A stretch of 64,000 nucleotides of DNA from NCBI RefSeq assembly GCF_900169275.1, contig NZ_FXZC01000003.1, positions 124,001 through 188,000 on the forward strand. Direction: 5' to 3'. Within the stretch, counting starts at the first letter, position 1; every line of letters begins with the position of its first letter. Both the position numbers and the translations under genes were made by a program. The notes below the pieces were generated by a model. The model did not search any database. It was not told the DNA's origin and worked only from the letters and a program-made list of their open reading frames with translations. The stretch comes from Brevibacterium casei CIP 102111. GTDB taxonomy: Bacteria > Actinomycetota > Actinomycetes > Actinomycetales > Brevibacteriaceae. Below are positions 34,353-42,827 of the stretch, piece by piece.

Positions 34353-35567
34353 GTGGCAGAGCTGACCCCAGCACAGCTGCCGGAGGCGATCGACCGGGCC
34401 CTTGCCGGGGAGTCGATCCTCCTCCTGCCGACCTCCCGGACCGGGGCCATCGCCGAGGCGGACCCCGCCCTCTGGCGCGGAGACGGACCCTCCCCCGCCC
34501 TCATCCTCCACACCTCGGGGTCGACGGGGACGGCGAGGGCCGTCGCCCTCTCCGCCGAGGCCCTGACCACCTCGGCGCGGGCGACGGAGCGCTTCCTCTC
34601 CGGTCCCGGCCGCTGGTACCTCACCCTGCCGGTCAACCACATCGCGGGCTTCCAGGTCGAAATGCGCGCGCGCCTGGCCGGGGAGGACCCGGTCCGCTCG
34701 ACCGCCGCCTCGTTCACCGCAGCGAACTTCGCCGAGGACGTCCGGGCGCTCGTCGCCCGCGGAGACGAGCGCCCGCGGTACACCTCCCTCGTCCCCACGC
34801 AGCTGCACCGGATCCTCGCCGACCCCGCGGCCACCTCGGCGGCGGCGGACTTCACGGCGATCCTCCTCGGCGGATCCGCGATCTCCCCCGCCCTGCTCGA
34901 AGGAGCGGAAGCGGCGGGGCTGAAGATCGTGCGGACCTACGGAATGTCGGAGACCGCGGGCGGGTGCGTCTACGACGGCCTACCCTTCGACGGCGTGGAG
35001 GTGAGCATCACCGAGGCCGGCACGATCGACCTCAGCGGACCGGTCGTCGCCGACGCCTACGTCTCCATCGCCGACGACGGTTCCATCACCCCGATCGACT
35101 CCCCGGCCCTCGTGGGCACGGGTGCGGGTCGGACGATCCGCACCTCCGACCTCGGGCGGATCGATAACGGGGTGCTCAGCGTCCTCGGCCGAGTCGACGA
35201 CGTCATCGTCTCCGGCGGGGAGAACGTCTCCCCGCACGCCCTCGAATCCGTTCTCCTGCCGGCCTGGCAGGACCACGGCATCGCCGAGGTGCTCGTCACC
35301 TCCGTGCCCGACGCGGAGTGGGGACAGCGGATCGTCGCCCTCGTCCGCCTCGGTGAGGGCGCCACGGATGCGGTCCGGGACCGCACGGACTCCCCGACCG
35401 GGCTCGGGGAACTGCTGCGCGGCCTCGTCCCCCCGGACACGGCGGGAATGCTTCCGCGGGAGGTCCTCGTCGTCGATGAGATCCCCGTCCGTTCGATCGG
35501 CAAACCCGACCGCAGACAGGCCGCCGAGGTGGCCCGGGCACTGCTGCAGATGCTCACCGAACCGTGA
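34353..35567 (+). CDS. menE: o-succinylbenzoate-CoA ligase
   Basis: A 404-residue acyl-adenylating enzyme activating o-succinylbenzoate to its CoA ester. The P-loop-like motif is LILHTSGSTGTARAVALS; then LPVNHIAGFQV, RTYGMSETAGGCVYDG, RTSDLGRIDNGVLSVLGRVD with VIVSGGENVSPHALE, and a final VRSIGKPDRRQAAE with the catalytic Lys. It is shorter than generic acyl-CoA ligases, as is normal for MenE. The GTG at 34353, 4 nt after the menB stop, is chosen; the frame is open further upstream inside menB. Confidence 0.93.
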   Translation: MAELTPAQLPEAIDRALAGESILLLPTSRTGAIAEADPALWRGDGPSPALILHTSGSTGTARAVALSAEALTTSARATERFLSGPGRWYLTLPVNHIAGFQVEMRARLAGEDPVRSTAASFTAANFAEDVRALVARGDERPRYTSLVPTQLHRILADPAATSAAADFTAILLGGSAISPALLEGAEAAGLKIVRTYGMSETAGGCVYDGLPFDGVEVSITEAGTIDLSGPVVADAYVSIADDGSITPIDSPALVGTGAGRTIRTSDLGRIDNGVLSVLGRVDDVIVSGGENVSPHALESVLLPAWQDHGIAEVLVTSVPDAEWGQRIVALVRLGEGATDAVRDRTDSPTGLGELLRGLVPPDTAGMLPREVLVVDEIPVRSIGKPDRRQAAEVARALLQMLTEP

Positions 35568-35658
35568 CCGATCGATGACCGGAGGGAAATTCCCGATCAA
35601 GTGAACTCTCGGTAATATGAGACGGTTCAACCAACCCGGAGGAAGGTGTCCGACCCCT

Positions 35659-36591
35659 ATGGCAACTGCCGCGCAGTGGATCTCCGGCGCGCGACTGCGG
35701 ACGCTGCCGCTCGCACTCGCCCCCGTGCTCATCGGCACCGGAGCGGCGATCGGAGCGGTCGGGGGCTTCACGTCGTTCATCATCGGCGACTACACGAACG
35801 ACGGGCACGAGCACTCGTTCTCGGGGATCGTCTTCAAGGGCTTCCTCGCCCTCCTCGTCTCCCTGTTCCTCCAGATCGGCTCGAACTACGCCAACGACTA
35901 CTCCGACGGCGTCCGGGGAACCGACGATGTGCGTGTGGGACCTGTGCGGCTGACGGCGACCGGTCTCGCCGAGCCGTCAGCGGTCAAGCGCGCGGCGTTC
36001 ATCTGCTTCGGCATCGCCGGTCTCGTCGGAATCGCGCTCGTCCTCATATCGCAGGCGTGGTGGTTCCTCCTCGTCGGGGCCGCGGCCGTGGCCGCCGCGT
36101 GGTTCTACACCGGCGGGAAGCGGCCCTACGGGTACCTCGGACTGGGCGAGGTGTTCGTCTTCATCTTCTTCGGTCTCGTCGCCACCCTCGGCACGATGTG
36201 GATGCAGGTGGGAGCCCTGACCCTGAGCGGGTGGACGGGGGCCGTCTCGATCGGGCTGCTCGCCTCGGCGGTGCTCATGGTCAACAATCTCCGTGACATC
36301 CCCACCGACACCGAGGCGGGGAAGATCACTCTCGCCGTCCGCCTCGGCGACCATCGCGCGCGCATCGCCTACGCGATGCTCGTCCTCACACCCTTCGCGC
36401 TCTTGGCTCTCGCCATCCTCGACGGGCACCCTGCTGTGGCGCTTGCGGTGCTCGCTCTCGTGCCCGCGCTCTCACCGCTGAAGACCGTGCTCAGCGGGAC
36501 GACCGGCGAAGGGCTCATTCCGACGATCAAGTCGACGGGACTCACGGCACTGTGCTTCGCGGCGCTCATGGCGCTCGGCCTGGCGCTCTAG
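35659..36591 (+). CDS. menA: 1,4-dihydroxy-2-naphthoate polyprenyltransferase
   Basis: A 310-residue UbiA-superfamily membrane prenyltransferase that joins the polyprenyl chain to dihydroxynaphthoate. It starts ATAAQWISGARLRTLPLALA. The first aspartate motif is NYANDYSDGVRGTDD with VRVGPVRLTATGL, the second is MVNNLRDIPTDTEAGK with ITLAVRLG, and about eight to nine helices are present. A TAATAT -10-like box lies at 35613-35618 and GGAGGAAGG about 12 nt before the ATG. It follows menE by 91 nt. It uses the product of the nearby prenyl synthase, and menG acts next. Confidence 0.94.
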   Translation: MATAAQWISGARLRTLPLALAPVLIGTGAAIGAVGGFTSFIIGDYTNDGHEHSFSGIVFKGFLALLVSLFLQIGSNYANDYSDGVRGTDDVRVGPVRLTATGLAEPSAVKRAAFICFGIAGLVGIALVLISQAWWFLLVGAAAVAAAWFYTGGKRPYGYLGLGEVFVFIFFGLVATLGTMWMQVGALTLSGWTGAVSIGLLASAVLMVNNLRDIPTDTEAGKITLAVRLGDHRARIAYAMLVLTPFALLALAILDGHPAVALAVLALVPALSPLKTVLSGTTGEGLIPTIKSTGLTALCFAALMALGLAL

Positions 36592-36618
36592 TCGATCTCT
36601 GCGGCGGGAGGCCGCGGA

Positions 36619-36647
36619 CGGCACTCGTGCTCAGCGACTGAGTGCCG
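36619..36647. terminator. hairpin between menA and the convergent DUF4229 gene
   Basis: CGGCACTC and GAGTGCCG pair perfectly over 8 bp around a 13-nt loop, 28 nt after the menA stop and just past the end of the convergent gene. Confidence 0.6.
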
Positions 36648-36673
36648 AGCTCGGCAGCGGGGCTGTGGGAGTC

Positions 36674-37000
36674 TCAGGCTCCCGATTCGGGCTTCTTGGC
36701 TTCTGACTTCGTCTCAGTCGCTGCGGCCTCGTCGGCGGCGTTCTCATCGACGAGGCTGTCCTCGAACGACTCGTCAGCGCCCTTGCGCTTCTTGGACTTC
36801 CTGCGGTTGGCGAGCCGGTGCTCGATGTCGCCGGCGACCTTCGCCCGCATCCCGCCGAGCGCGAGGTAGCTGATGAGTGCGCCGATGAGGATCGCCGCGA
36901 CGGCCATGACGAGAGTGAACCCGAGGAAGGGTTGGAGAAGCAGCCCGACGGCGACGATGATGCCGAGCCGGGCGAGGGTGTAGATCCAGAAGCTGCGCAT
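36674..37000 (-). CDS. DUF4229 small membrane protein
   Basis: A 108-residue protein with two adjacent transmembrane helices (about residues 4-50: WIYTLARLGIIVAVGLLLQP and TLVMAVAAILIGALISYLAL) followed by a basic stretch (RRKSKKRKG) and an acidic, alanine-rich tail. The layout matches actinobacterial DUF4229 proteins of unknown function. Two ATGs are possible; the one at 37000 is chosen because TAGAAT lies 7 nt upstream, and the other overlaps that box. Confidence 0.75.
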   Translation of the reverse strand: MRSFWIYTLARLGIIVAVGLLLQPFLGFTLVMAVAAILIGALISYLALGGMRAKVAGDIEHRLANRRKSKKRKGADESFEDSLVDENAADEAAATETKSEAKKPESGA

Positions 37001-37007
37001 TGCACCC

Positions 37008-37013
37008 ATTCTA
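37008..37013 (-). promoter_or_regulatory. -10 box of a leaderless promoter (DUF4229)
   Basis: TAGAAT on the minus strand lies 7 nt before the ATG at 37000. Confidence 0.5.
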
Positions 37014-37145
37014 GTCGGGTCAGCCTGCGTGGACTCTCAGAACCGCGCGCGGCCGTCCGGGATGCAGCCGTGCACCGGTGATGGGGCAATGCGTCCTGTC
37101 GAAACTCATCGCCCCCTGACTGAGCGGGTCTTCAGGTTGGTCGAC

Positions 37146-37151
37146 TATCCT
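37146..37151 (+). promoter_or_regulatory. -10 box of a leaderless promoter (PLDc_N protein)
   Basis: TATCCT lies exactly 6 nt before the ATG at 37158. Confidence 0.5.
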
Positions 37152-37157
37152 TGATCC

Positions 37158-37589
37158 ATGGCTCGAGTACTCATTGCCGGGATAGTCCTAGCGGCAGCGA
37201 TCACACTGTACGGACTCTTCGACTGTCTGCTGCGCGATCGGAGTCTCGTCCGAGTCCTGCCCAAGCCCGTCTGGGCGCTCATCATCCTCATCATCCCGAT
37301 CATCGGCTTCGTCCTCTGGTACGTGTTCGGGCGCGGTTCCGAGGCCAGGCCCGACCCCTCGCCGAGGCGCAGCGGACCCACCGCCCCCGACGACGACGAG
37401 GACTACCTCCGCCAGGTCGACCGCGAGGTCAAGCTCGGCAAGCATCGCCCCCGTGACGACGAACCGACCGACTCCGAGACCCCTCCCGGTGACACCCTCG
37501 ATCCCGAGGACCGTCCCGACGACCCGGACTCCGAGGACGAGCACGGCTCAGAAGGCTCCAAGGGAGAGGGACGCGGCCACACGGGCTGA
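37158..37589 (+). CDS. PLD-nuclease N-terminal-domain membrane protein
   Basis: A 143-residue protein with two transmembrane helices: ARVLIAGIVLAAAITLYGLF at the N-terminus and WALIILIIPIIGFVLWYVFG at about residues 40-58, the PLDc_N pattern including KPVWALIILIIPIIG. No phospholipase catalytic part is present. The C-terminal 80 residues are very acidic and probably disordered. The function is unknown. TATCCT 6 nt before the ATG implies a leaderless mRNA. Confidence 0.82.
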   Translation: MARVLIAGIVLAAAITLYGLFDCLLRDRSLVRVLPKPVWALIILIIPIIGFVLWYVFGRGSEARPDPSPRRSGPTAPDDDEDYLRQVDREVKLGKHRPRDDEPTDSETPPGDTLDPEDRPDDPDSEDEHGSEGSKGEGRGHTG

Positions 37590-37597
37590 GGCCGGCG

Positions 37598-38149
37598 TCA
37601 GTCGCGGGTGCCGACCTGTCCTGGGTTGCCATCACCTTGAGCGCCGAGCACCCTATGGAGATGTGCGAGCAGACGTCGGAGTGACGCTGCCAGATCATCA
37701 CGCTCATGCTGTGGGAGACCCGCAAGCAGCCCTTCCTCGTGGCGCAGGACGGCCTCGACCAATTCGTCACTGACCCGCCGCCCGCGGTCGGTCAGCTCGA
37801 CTTCCGCGACTTTCCTTCCAGGCGCGGTCACACGGCGCACGTACCCTTGCGCCTCTGCACGATCGACCCGCTGCGTGATCGCCCCCTTGGTGATGAGCGA
37901 TGCTCTCGCCAGCTCACCCGTCGACATCCGATACGGCTGTCCTCCGCGTCGCAGTGTCGACAGCAGATCAAGCGTGGCCGGATCGGCATCGTGTCGCCTC
38001 AGCAGTCGATTCCGGTCATCTCCGAGCAGTTTCGACGCATGCCAGATCCGCGTCACGATGCCGATCGAGTCGCCTGGCAGGTCGGGGCGTTCGCGTGCCC
38101 AAGCACCGGTGATCGAATCAGCAGCGTCGCCGGGGTTGTCAGAGCTCAT
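37598..38149 (-). CDS. MarR-family regulator of the adjacent SDR gene
   Basis: A 183-residue MarR-type protein. The winged helix is in STGELARASLITKGAITQRV then DRAEAQGYVRRVTAPGRKVAEVELTDRG, flanked by dimerisation helices. It is divergent from a short-chain dehydrogenase gene; the 57-nt gap contains two tandem GTTTAG-N2-CTNAAC palindromes. TAGGCT lies exactly 6 nt before the ATG, so its mRNA is probably leaderless. The gene looks less GC-rich than its neighbours. Confidence 0.88.
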   Translation of the reverse strand: MSSDNPGDAADSITGAWARERPDLPGDSIGIVTRIWHASKLLGDDRNRLLRRHDADPATLDLLSTLRRGGQPYRMSTGELARASLITKGAITQRVDRAEAQGYVRRVTAPGRKVAEVELTDRGRRVSDELVEAVLRHEEGLLAGLPQHERDDLAASLRRLLAHLHRVLGAQGDGNPGQVGTRD

Positions 38150-38155
38150 GTCTTC

Positions 38156-38161
38156 AGCCTA
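38156..38161 (-). promoter_or_regulatory. -10 box of a leaderless promoter (marR)
   Basis: TAGGCT on the minus strand lies 6 nt before the marR ATG and next to the operator pair. Confidence 0.5.
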
Positions 38162-38165
38162 CCGT

Positions 38166-38193
38166 GTTTAGACCTAAACGTTTAGATCTGAAC
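38166..38193. promoter_or_regulatory. tandem MarR operators
   Basis: Two abutting 14-bp inverted repeats: GTTTAG-AC-CTAAAC (38166-38179) is perfect, and GTTTAG-AT-CTGAAC (38180-38193) has one mismatch. The junction also gives the palindrome CTAAACGTTTAG. The pair lies between the divergent marR and SDR genes. Confidence 0.8.
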
Positions 38194-38206
38194 GGAGTGA
38201 CTGACC

Positions 38207-38929
38207 ATGCCACGCACAATCGTCATCACTGGGGGCGGAACCGGTATAGGCCGCGCCTGCGCAGAACGCTTCGCACGGGAGGGCGAGCACGTCATCATCA
38301 CCGGGCGGCGCCGGAGCGTCCTCGAGGCAGCTGCCCGGGAAGTCGAGGGTGACGTCGTTGCGAGACCCGTCGACGGCACCGATTCCGGCCAGGTCGAACG
38401 ATTCGCAGAACAGCTGGAAGCCGTTGACGTCCTCATCAACAATGCCGGGGGCAACACCGATTTCGAACGCCCGCGACCCGCCAGCCTCGCCGACATCGCG
38501 GCGGCATGGCATGCGAACCTCGACGCCAATCTTCTCAGCGCCGTGCTCATGACAAGCGCTCTTCTGCCGAGCATGCGCGAGAACGGTCGCATCCTGTCGA
38601 TCGGATCCATCGCCGCCGACAAGGGCGCGGAGTCCTACGGTGCCGCCAAGGCCGGAATCGCGTCATGGAACATCGGCCTGGCGCGCGAGGTCGGCGCCCG
38701 CGCAATCACCGCCAACGTCGTCTCTCCGGGATACATCGCAGACACGGAGTTCTTCGGTGACAACCTCACCGACGAGCGCCGGGCATCGCTCATCGACGCT
38801 GCGATGACGAAGCGCGCCGGGGCTCCGGAGGACATCGCAGAGACCATATGGTTTCTCGCATCGGCCGGCGCCGGTCAGATCACCGGCCAAACGTTCGCCG
38901 TCAACGGCGGAGAGCAGCCGACGCGCTGA
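38207..38929 (+). CDS. short-chain dehydrogenase/reductase
   Basis: A 240-residue classical SDR. The NAD(P) site is VITGGGTGIGRACAERFA, followed by NNAGG, and the active site has Ser in GSIAADKG, then YGAAK. The arginines after the second strand (ITGRRRSV) favour NADP. The C-terminus FLASAGAGQITGQTFAVNGG is typical. The substrate is unknown. GGAG lies 9 nt before the ATG. The divergent MarR protein and the tandem operators indicate induction by a small ligand. Confidence 0.9.
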   Translation: MPRTIVITGGGTGIGRACAERFAREGEHVIITGRRRSVLEAAAREVEGDVVARPVDGTDSGQVERFAEQLEAVDVLINNAGGNTDFERPRPASLADIAAAWHANLDANLLSAVLMTSALLPSMRENGRILSIGSIAADKGAESYGAAKAGIASWNIGLAREVGARAITANVVSPGYIADTEFFGDNLTDERRASLIDAAMTKRAGAPEDIAETIWFLASAGAGQITGQTFAVNGGEQPTR

Positions 38930-39068
38930 CTTCAGCCCGATCGAGTGCCTTCTGTGTCCTTCAGGCGCCGCGCACAAGGCCGGGGGCACGGAGCTGAGAC
39001 CATTGGGCCATGGTGCTGGCCGTGACGGCGCTACCCACCCCTGTATCACCTGAGTCATGACCCCAGTT

Positions 39069-39135
39069 GTGGTCGAAGAACCGAGGCCAAAACGCGAAAA
39101 TGGCCGATCTGGCTCGGTCTTCCGACCGCAAACGG
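39069..39135. repeat. decayed copy of a 67-bp palindromic intergenic element
   Basis: This 67-bp unit begins GTGGTCGAAGAACCGAGGCC and ends CGACCGCAAACGG, matching the unit at 39192-39258 in length and order, but its right arm has lost much of the pairing (about 17 of 27 positions). It lies in the 356-nt gap between the SDR gene and ccsB, in which no gene is seen. Confidence 0.65.
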
Positions 39136-39191
39136 GGTGGTGGCCAGCGGCAACGGCCACCGCTCCCGCCTCGGCGCGAACCAACGCAGTA

Positions 39192-39258
39192 GTGGTCGAT
39201 AAACCGAGGCCGAAACGCTCAAACGGCGTTTCGGCCTCGGTTTATCGACCACAAACGG
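39192..39258. repeat. 67-bp intergenic element with a perfect 27-bp inverted repeat
   Basis: Arms at 39192-39218 and 39226-39252 are perfect reverse complements (outer bases GTGGTCGATAAACCGAGGCC) around TCAAACG, followed by AAACGG. The stem is far longer than a normal terminator. It lies 34 nt after the ccsB stop and may also end that transcript. Confidence 0.8.
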
Positions 39259-39285
39259 TCTCGGTAGGGAGGAGAGAGCCTCGCC

Positions 39286-40305
39286 TCACCCGAGCCCGGA
39301 GTAGGAATGGAGTCCGTTGAAGTAGACGTTGACGACGGTGAAGTTGAAGATCACCGAGGCGATGCCGATGAGGTTGAGGACGGCGACCTTCGTCGGACCC
39401 CAGCCGCGGGTCGCACGGGCGTGGAGGTAGGCGGCGTAGATGACCCAGACGACGAAGGTCCAGATCTCCTTCGTGTCCCAGCCCCAGTAGCGGCTCCAGG
39501 CGACCTCGGCCCAGATGGCACCGGCGATGAGGGTGAAGGTCCACGTGATGAAGCCGACCGCGGCGAGCATGTAAGAAGTGCGCTCGAGGTCGGTGCTCGA
39601 CGGCAGGCGGCGCATGAAGCGCAGCAGTTTGGGATCCTTGTCCTCGCTGACGGTCTTGAGGATCTGGAAGACGGCGAGGATCGCGGAGATCGAGAGCAGA
39701 GCGGTCGAGAGGATCGCGATCGGCACATGGATGGCGATCCAGTAGGAGTCGAGCGCCGGGATGAGCTGCGCGGCGGGCGTGTAGAACACCGTGATCGCCA
39801 GGCCGAGCGAGAGCAGCACCGCACCGGAGAGGAAGGTCCCGAGGTAGCGGATGTCCTTGCGGGTGAGCACGATGAGGTAGACGATGACGGTGATGGCCGT
39901 CGCCGTGAGCACGTACTCCATCATGTTGCCCCACGGCACGCGCATCACCGAGAACGTGCGGGTGAGCACCGAGGCGACGTGGAGGATGATGGCGAGGACG
40001 AGCAGCGAGGTGCCGATGCGGGCGCCGCGACGGGCACGGCCCTTGAGGTCCTCGGCACCGCCGGACGCCGACCCGGAGCCGGAGTCGTCACCGGCACCCG
40101 GCCGATCGAGCAGAGCTGTCGCGGTCCGCCTGTTAGTGCGTCTGACGGTGCTCGGCTTCGCGGCGACCGTCGCACCTTCGGAGCGTTTGAGCTCACGTCC
40201 GCCGAAGAGGTCGAAGGCGTAGAAGATCATCGCAACGGCGTAGACGACCATCGCGGAGACGATGAGCTGATTCGACCACATCGCCAGATCAAGGTTGACG
40301 TCCAT
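39286..40305 (-). CDS. ccsB: cytochrome c maturation protein CcsB (ResC-type)
   Basis: A 339-residue membrane protein of the system II heme-delivery complex, working with ResB to attach heme to apocytochromes outside the membrane. The WWD-type heme-handling signature is WSRYWGWDTKEIWTFVVW, with conserved histidines in AIHVPIAILS and YLHARATRGW. A basic, poorly conserved cytoplasmic loop lies between the first helix and the core. GGAGG precedes the ATG; the frame is open 27 nt further upstream. It is the last gene of the res cluster, 105 nt after resB. Confidence 0.9.
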   Translation of the reverse strand: MDVNLDLAMWSNQLIVSAMVVYAVAMIFYAFDLFGGRELKRSEGATVAAKPSTVRRTNRRTATALLDRPGAGDDSGSGSASGGAEDLKGRARRGARIGTSLLVLAIILHVASVLTRTFSVMRVPWGNMMEYVLTATAITVIVYLIVLTRKDIRYLGTFLSGAVLLSLGLAITVFYTPAAQLIPALDSYWIAIHVPIAILSTALLSISAILAVFQILKTVSEDKDPKLLRFMRRLPSSTDLERTSYMLAAVGFITWTFTLIAGAIWAEVAWSRYWGWDTKEIWTFVVWVIYAAYLHARATRGWGPTKVAVLNLIGIASVIFNFTVVNVYFNGLHSYSGLG

Positions 40306-40410
40306 GATTCCTCCGCACCGTGAGGTGCTCAATTCCTAGCGTTGTCGGACTGCCGTGCTCGCTGCAGGGCAGCACACGGACACGATTCTACTCCCTGTAG
40401 TAGGCCCGGC

Positions 40411-42063
40411 TCATCTTTCCCTGTCGTCATCGTCGTCGCGGCTCTCGCTGCCGAGGTCCTTGGCGAGTTCGCGCGCGGCGCGTTCGACCATCGGATCTTC
40501 GCCGCGGGCGAGCGCCGCCACTTCGACATCGGCGCCCTTGATCCGCACCCACATGCGCCGGCGCGGGATGAACAGGGAGAGTCCGAGGCCGATGAGGACG
40601 AGGGCGGAGCTGATGAACATGAGCGCCTGGGTCGGGTCCTGGGAGATGTCGACGGCGATGAAGCGCTTGACCCCGTCGAACGTCACCGAACCCCCGTTGG
40701 GCAGCTGCTGCGTCTCTCCCGGAACGAGCTGGATGACGAGCGGATCGCCTGAGGCGTCGGTCATCTGCGTCATCCTCGAGGCGTCGAGGGTGTACACCGA
40801 CTGCGGCACCCCCGAATCGAGGCCGAGATCACCGGTGTACCCGCTCATGACCAGGTAGGGATTGCGCAGCTCTGCGAAGTTCGAGACGAGGTCGCCCTGC
40901 TCGTTCTGCGTCGCCGTCGGCAGCAGGACGCCGACGAATCCCATCTGCTCACCCGCGGCATCGGGAACCTTGATGGCCCCCTCCGAGGTGTAGCCGGGGT
41001 CGCCGTTGGCGGGGATGAAGACCTGTGGGCCGGAGCGCACGACCTTGCCCGTCGCGTCCCGCACCGTCACCTCGGGAGCGTACCCGTTGCCGGTGAGGTA
41101 GATGCCGGTGTCGGCGACGCGGATGGGTTCGTTGACCTTGAGCGTCTCCGTCTTCGACTTCCCGTCCACCGTCGAGGTCACCTGCGCTTCGAAGGTGCGG
41201 GGCTGACCGAACTGGTTGCCGAGGGCCTGGTCGTCGAAGGTCGCTTCGAAGTCGTCGAGGGTGAGGCGGAACTGGGGAAGATTGTCGGGATCGTAGTAGG
41301 TGCCCGGGTCGAAGGAATCATAGGCGACGAGGGAGTTCGTGAACGTGTCCCCCTCGACGAGGACGCGCTGTCCCTCGTACCCGAAGAGCGATCCGATCGC
41401 CATGGTCAGGGTCGTCATGAGGACCGCGATGTGGAAGACGAGGTTGCCGGTCTCGCGCAGGTAGCCGCGTTCGGCCGCGACATGGTCACCGTAGCGGGAG
41501 GTGCGGTAGCCGAGCTTCTTCAGCCGGGCCTGCGCGGCGTCGAGGAACTCCTCGTCGGTGAGTTCCCCGTCCTCGACCTCCGCCGAGGTGAACGCCACGT
41601 ATCCGGGCATCCTTCCCAGCCGCCGCGGTCCCTTGGGAGGCGCGGAGCGCATCGCCTTCCAGTGCTGGCCGGCGCGTGGGACGATGCATCCGACCAGCGA
41701 GATCATCAGCAGCAGGTAGACCGCGGAGAACCAGATCGAGGAGTAGACGTCGAACATTCCGATGGCGTCGAGGAAGCCTCCCCACGCCCCGTTCTCGTCG
41801 AGGAAGGTGTTCACCCGCCCCGGATCCTGGATCCGCTGCGGCAGCAGTGAGCCGGGGATCGACGCGAGCGCGAGGACGAGGAGGAGGATGAGCGCCACGC
41901 GCATCGTCGTCAGCTGCCGCCACGCCCACCGGCACATGCCGATGAAGCCGAGCTGCGGCTGGGTCACAGCGGTGCGATCCGGGCCCTTCCCCGACGCGGG
42001 CGCCGTCGGGCCTGCGTCGCGGCCGCCCGCGGTCGTCGTGTTGTCAGCAGTCTTGTCTGCCAC
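40411..42063 (-). CDS. resB: cytochrome c maturation protein ResB
   Basis: A 550-residue ResB-like protein. After a 40-residue polar N-terminus come QLTTMRVALILLLVLALASI and PGSLLPQRIQDP, a second and third membrane span (SIWFSAVYLLLMISLVGCIV; LVFHIAVLMTTLTMAIGSLF), a large extracytoplasmic domain with YLTGNGYAPEVTVRD, and a last helix near ALMFISSALVLIGLGLSLFI before a basic, acidic tail. It partners with CcsB. The GTG start overlaps the ccdA stop by one base (TAGTG), implying coupling. Confidence 0.9.
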   Translation of the reverse strand: MADKTADNTTTAGGRDAGPTAPASGKGPDRTAVTQPQLGFIGMCRWAWRQLTTMRVALILLLVLALASIPGSLLPQRIQDPGRVNTFLDENGAWGGFLDAIGMFDVYSSIWFSAVYLLLMISLVGCIVPRAGQHWKAMRSAPPKGPRRLGRMPGYVAFTSAEVEDGELTDEEFLDAAQARLKKLGYRTSRYGDHVAAERGYLRETGNLVFHIAVLMTTLTMAIGSLFGYEGQRVLVEGDTFTNSLVAYDSFDPGTYYDPDNLPQFRLTLDDFEATFDDQALGNQFGQPRTFEAQVTSTVDGKSKTETLKVNEPIRVADTGIYLTGNGYAPEVTVRDATGKVVRSGPQVFIPANGDPGYTSEGAIKVPDAAGEQMGFVGVLLPTATQNEQGDLVSNFAELRNPYLVMSGYTGDLGLDSGVPQSVYTLDASRMTQMTDASGDPLVIQLVPGETQQLPNGGSVTFDGVKRFIAVDISQDPTQALMFISSALVLIGLGLSLFIPRRRMWVRIKGADVEVAALARGEDPMVERAARELAKDLGSESRDDDDDRER

Positions 42064-42827
42064 TAGATCACCACTTCAAATCCGTAGATGAGTCCCTGCA
42101 GGGAATTCATCCACTGGTTCCACAGTCCGATGGCCATGACGAAGCCGAGCGCGATGAGCAGGGCGCCGCCGATGCGCACGATCGTCGTCTGGTGCTCGCG
42201 CACCCAGGAGAGGCGGCCGGCACCCTTGTGGATGGCGATCGCCAGGAAGATGAAGGGGATGCCGAGGCCGAGGCAGTAGACGAACGCGAGGAAGGCGCCG
42301 CGCCACAGCGTTCCGTCGGAGCCGAAACTCAGCGACATCGTCAGCACGGCTGAGAGCGTGGGCCCCACACAGGGTGCCCACCCGATCGCGAACGTCGCTC
42401 CGAGCACCGGCGCACCCCAGAGTCCCGCCTTCGGCTTCTTCTGGATCCGCCGTTCCCTCTGGAGGAACCCGAAGGCTCCCATGAAGACGAGCCCGGCGAT
42501 CATCACTCCGACGCCGAGGATCCGGATGACGATGTCCTGCCATTGGGAGAACAGGGCGCCGAGGGCGGAGAAGCCGGTGCCGAGGATGACGAAGACGATG
42601 GTGAACCCGAGCACGAAGAGCGTGATCCCGAGGACCACGCGCCACGTCTCCTTGTCCTTGAGCGAAGACCCGCTCAGTCCGGTGACATATCCGACGTAGC
42701 CGGGCACGAGCGGGAGCACACACGGAGAGACGAAGGAGACGAGTCCGGCAAGCGCTGCGGCACCGGCCGCGAGCAGCAGAGGACCGGTGAGCACCGCCTG
42801 GGCGAAGTCCGCCCCGATCCCACTCAC
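42063..42827 (-). CDS. ccdA: thiol-disulfide transport protein CcdA
   Basis: A 254-residue DsbD-core-like protein with about six helices that carries reducing power across the membrane for cytochrome c maturation. The two redox cysteines sit in FVSPCVLPLVPGYVGYVTGL and GWAPCVGPTLSAVL. It starts with GTG overlapping the resA stop by 4 nt. It supplies electrons to the neighbouring thioredoxin-like lipoprotein ResA. Confidence 0.95.
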   Translation of the reverse strand: MSGIGADFAQAVLTGPLLLAAGAAALAGLVSFVSPCVLPLVPGYVGYVTGLSGSSLKDKETWRVVLGITLFVLGFTIVFVILGTGFSALGALFSQWQDIVIRILGVGVMIAGLVFMGAFGFLQRERRIQKKPKAGLWGAPVLGATFAIGWAPCVGPTLSAVLTMSLSFGSDGTLWRGAFLAFVYCLGLGIPFIFLAIAIHKGAGRLSWVREHQTTIVRIGGALLIALGFVMAIGLWNQWMNSLQGLIYGFEVVI

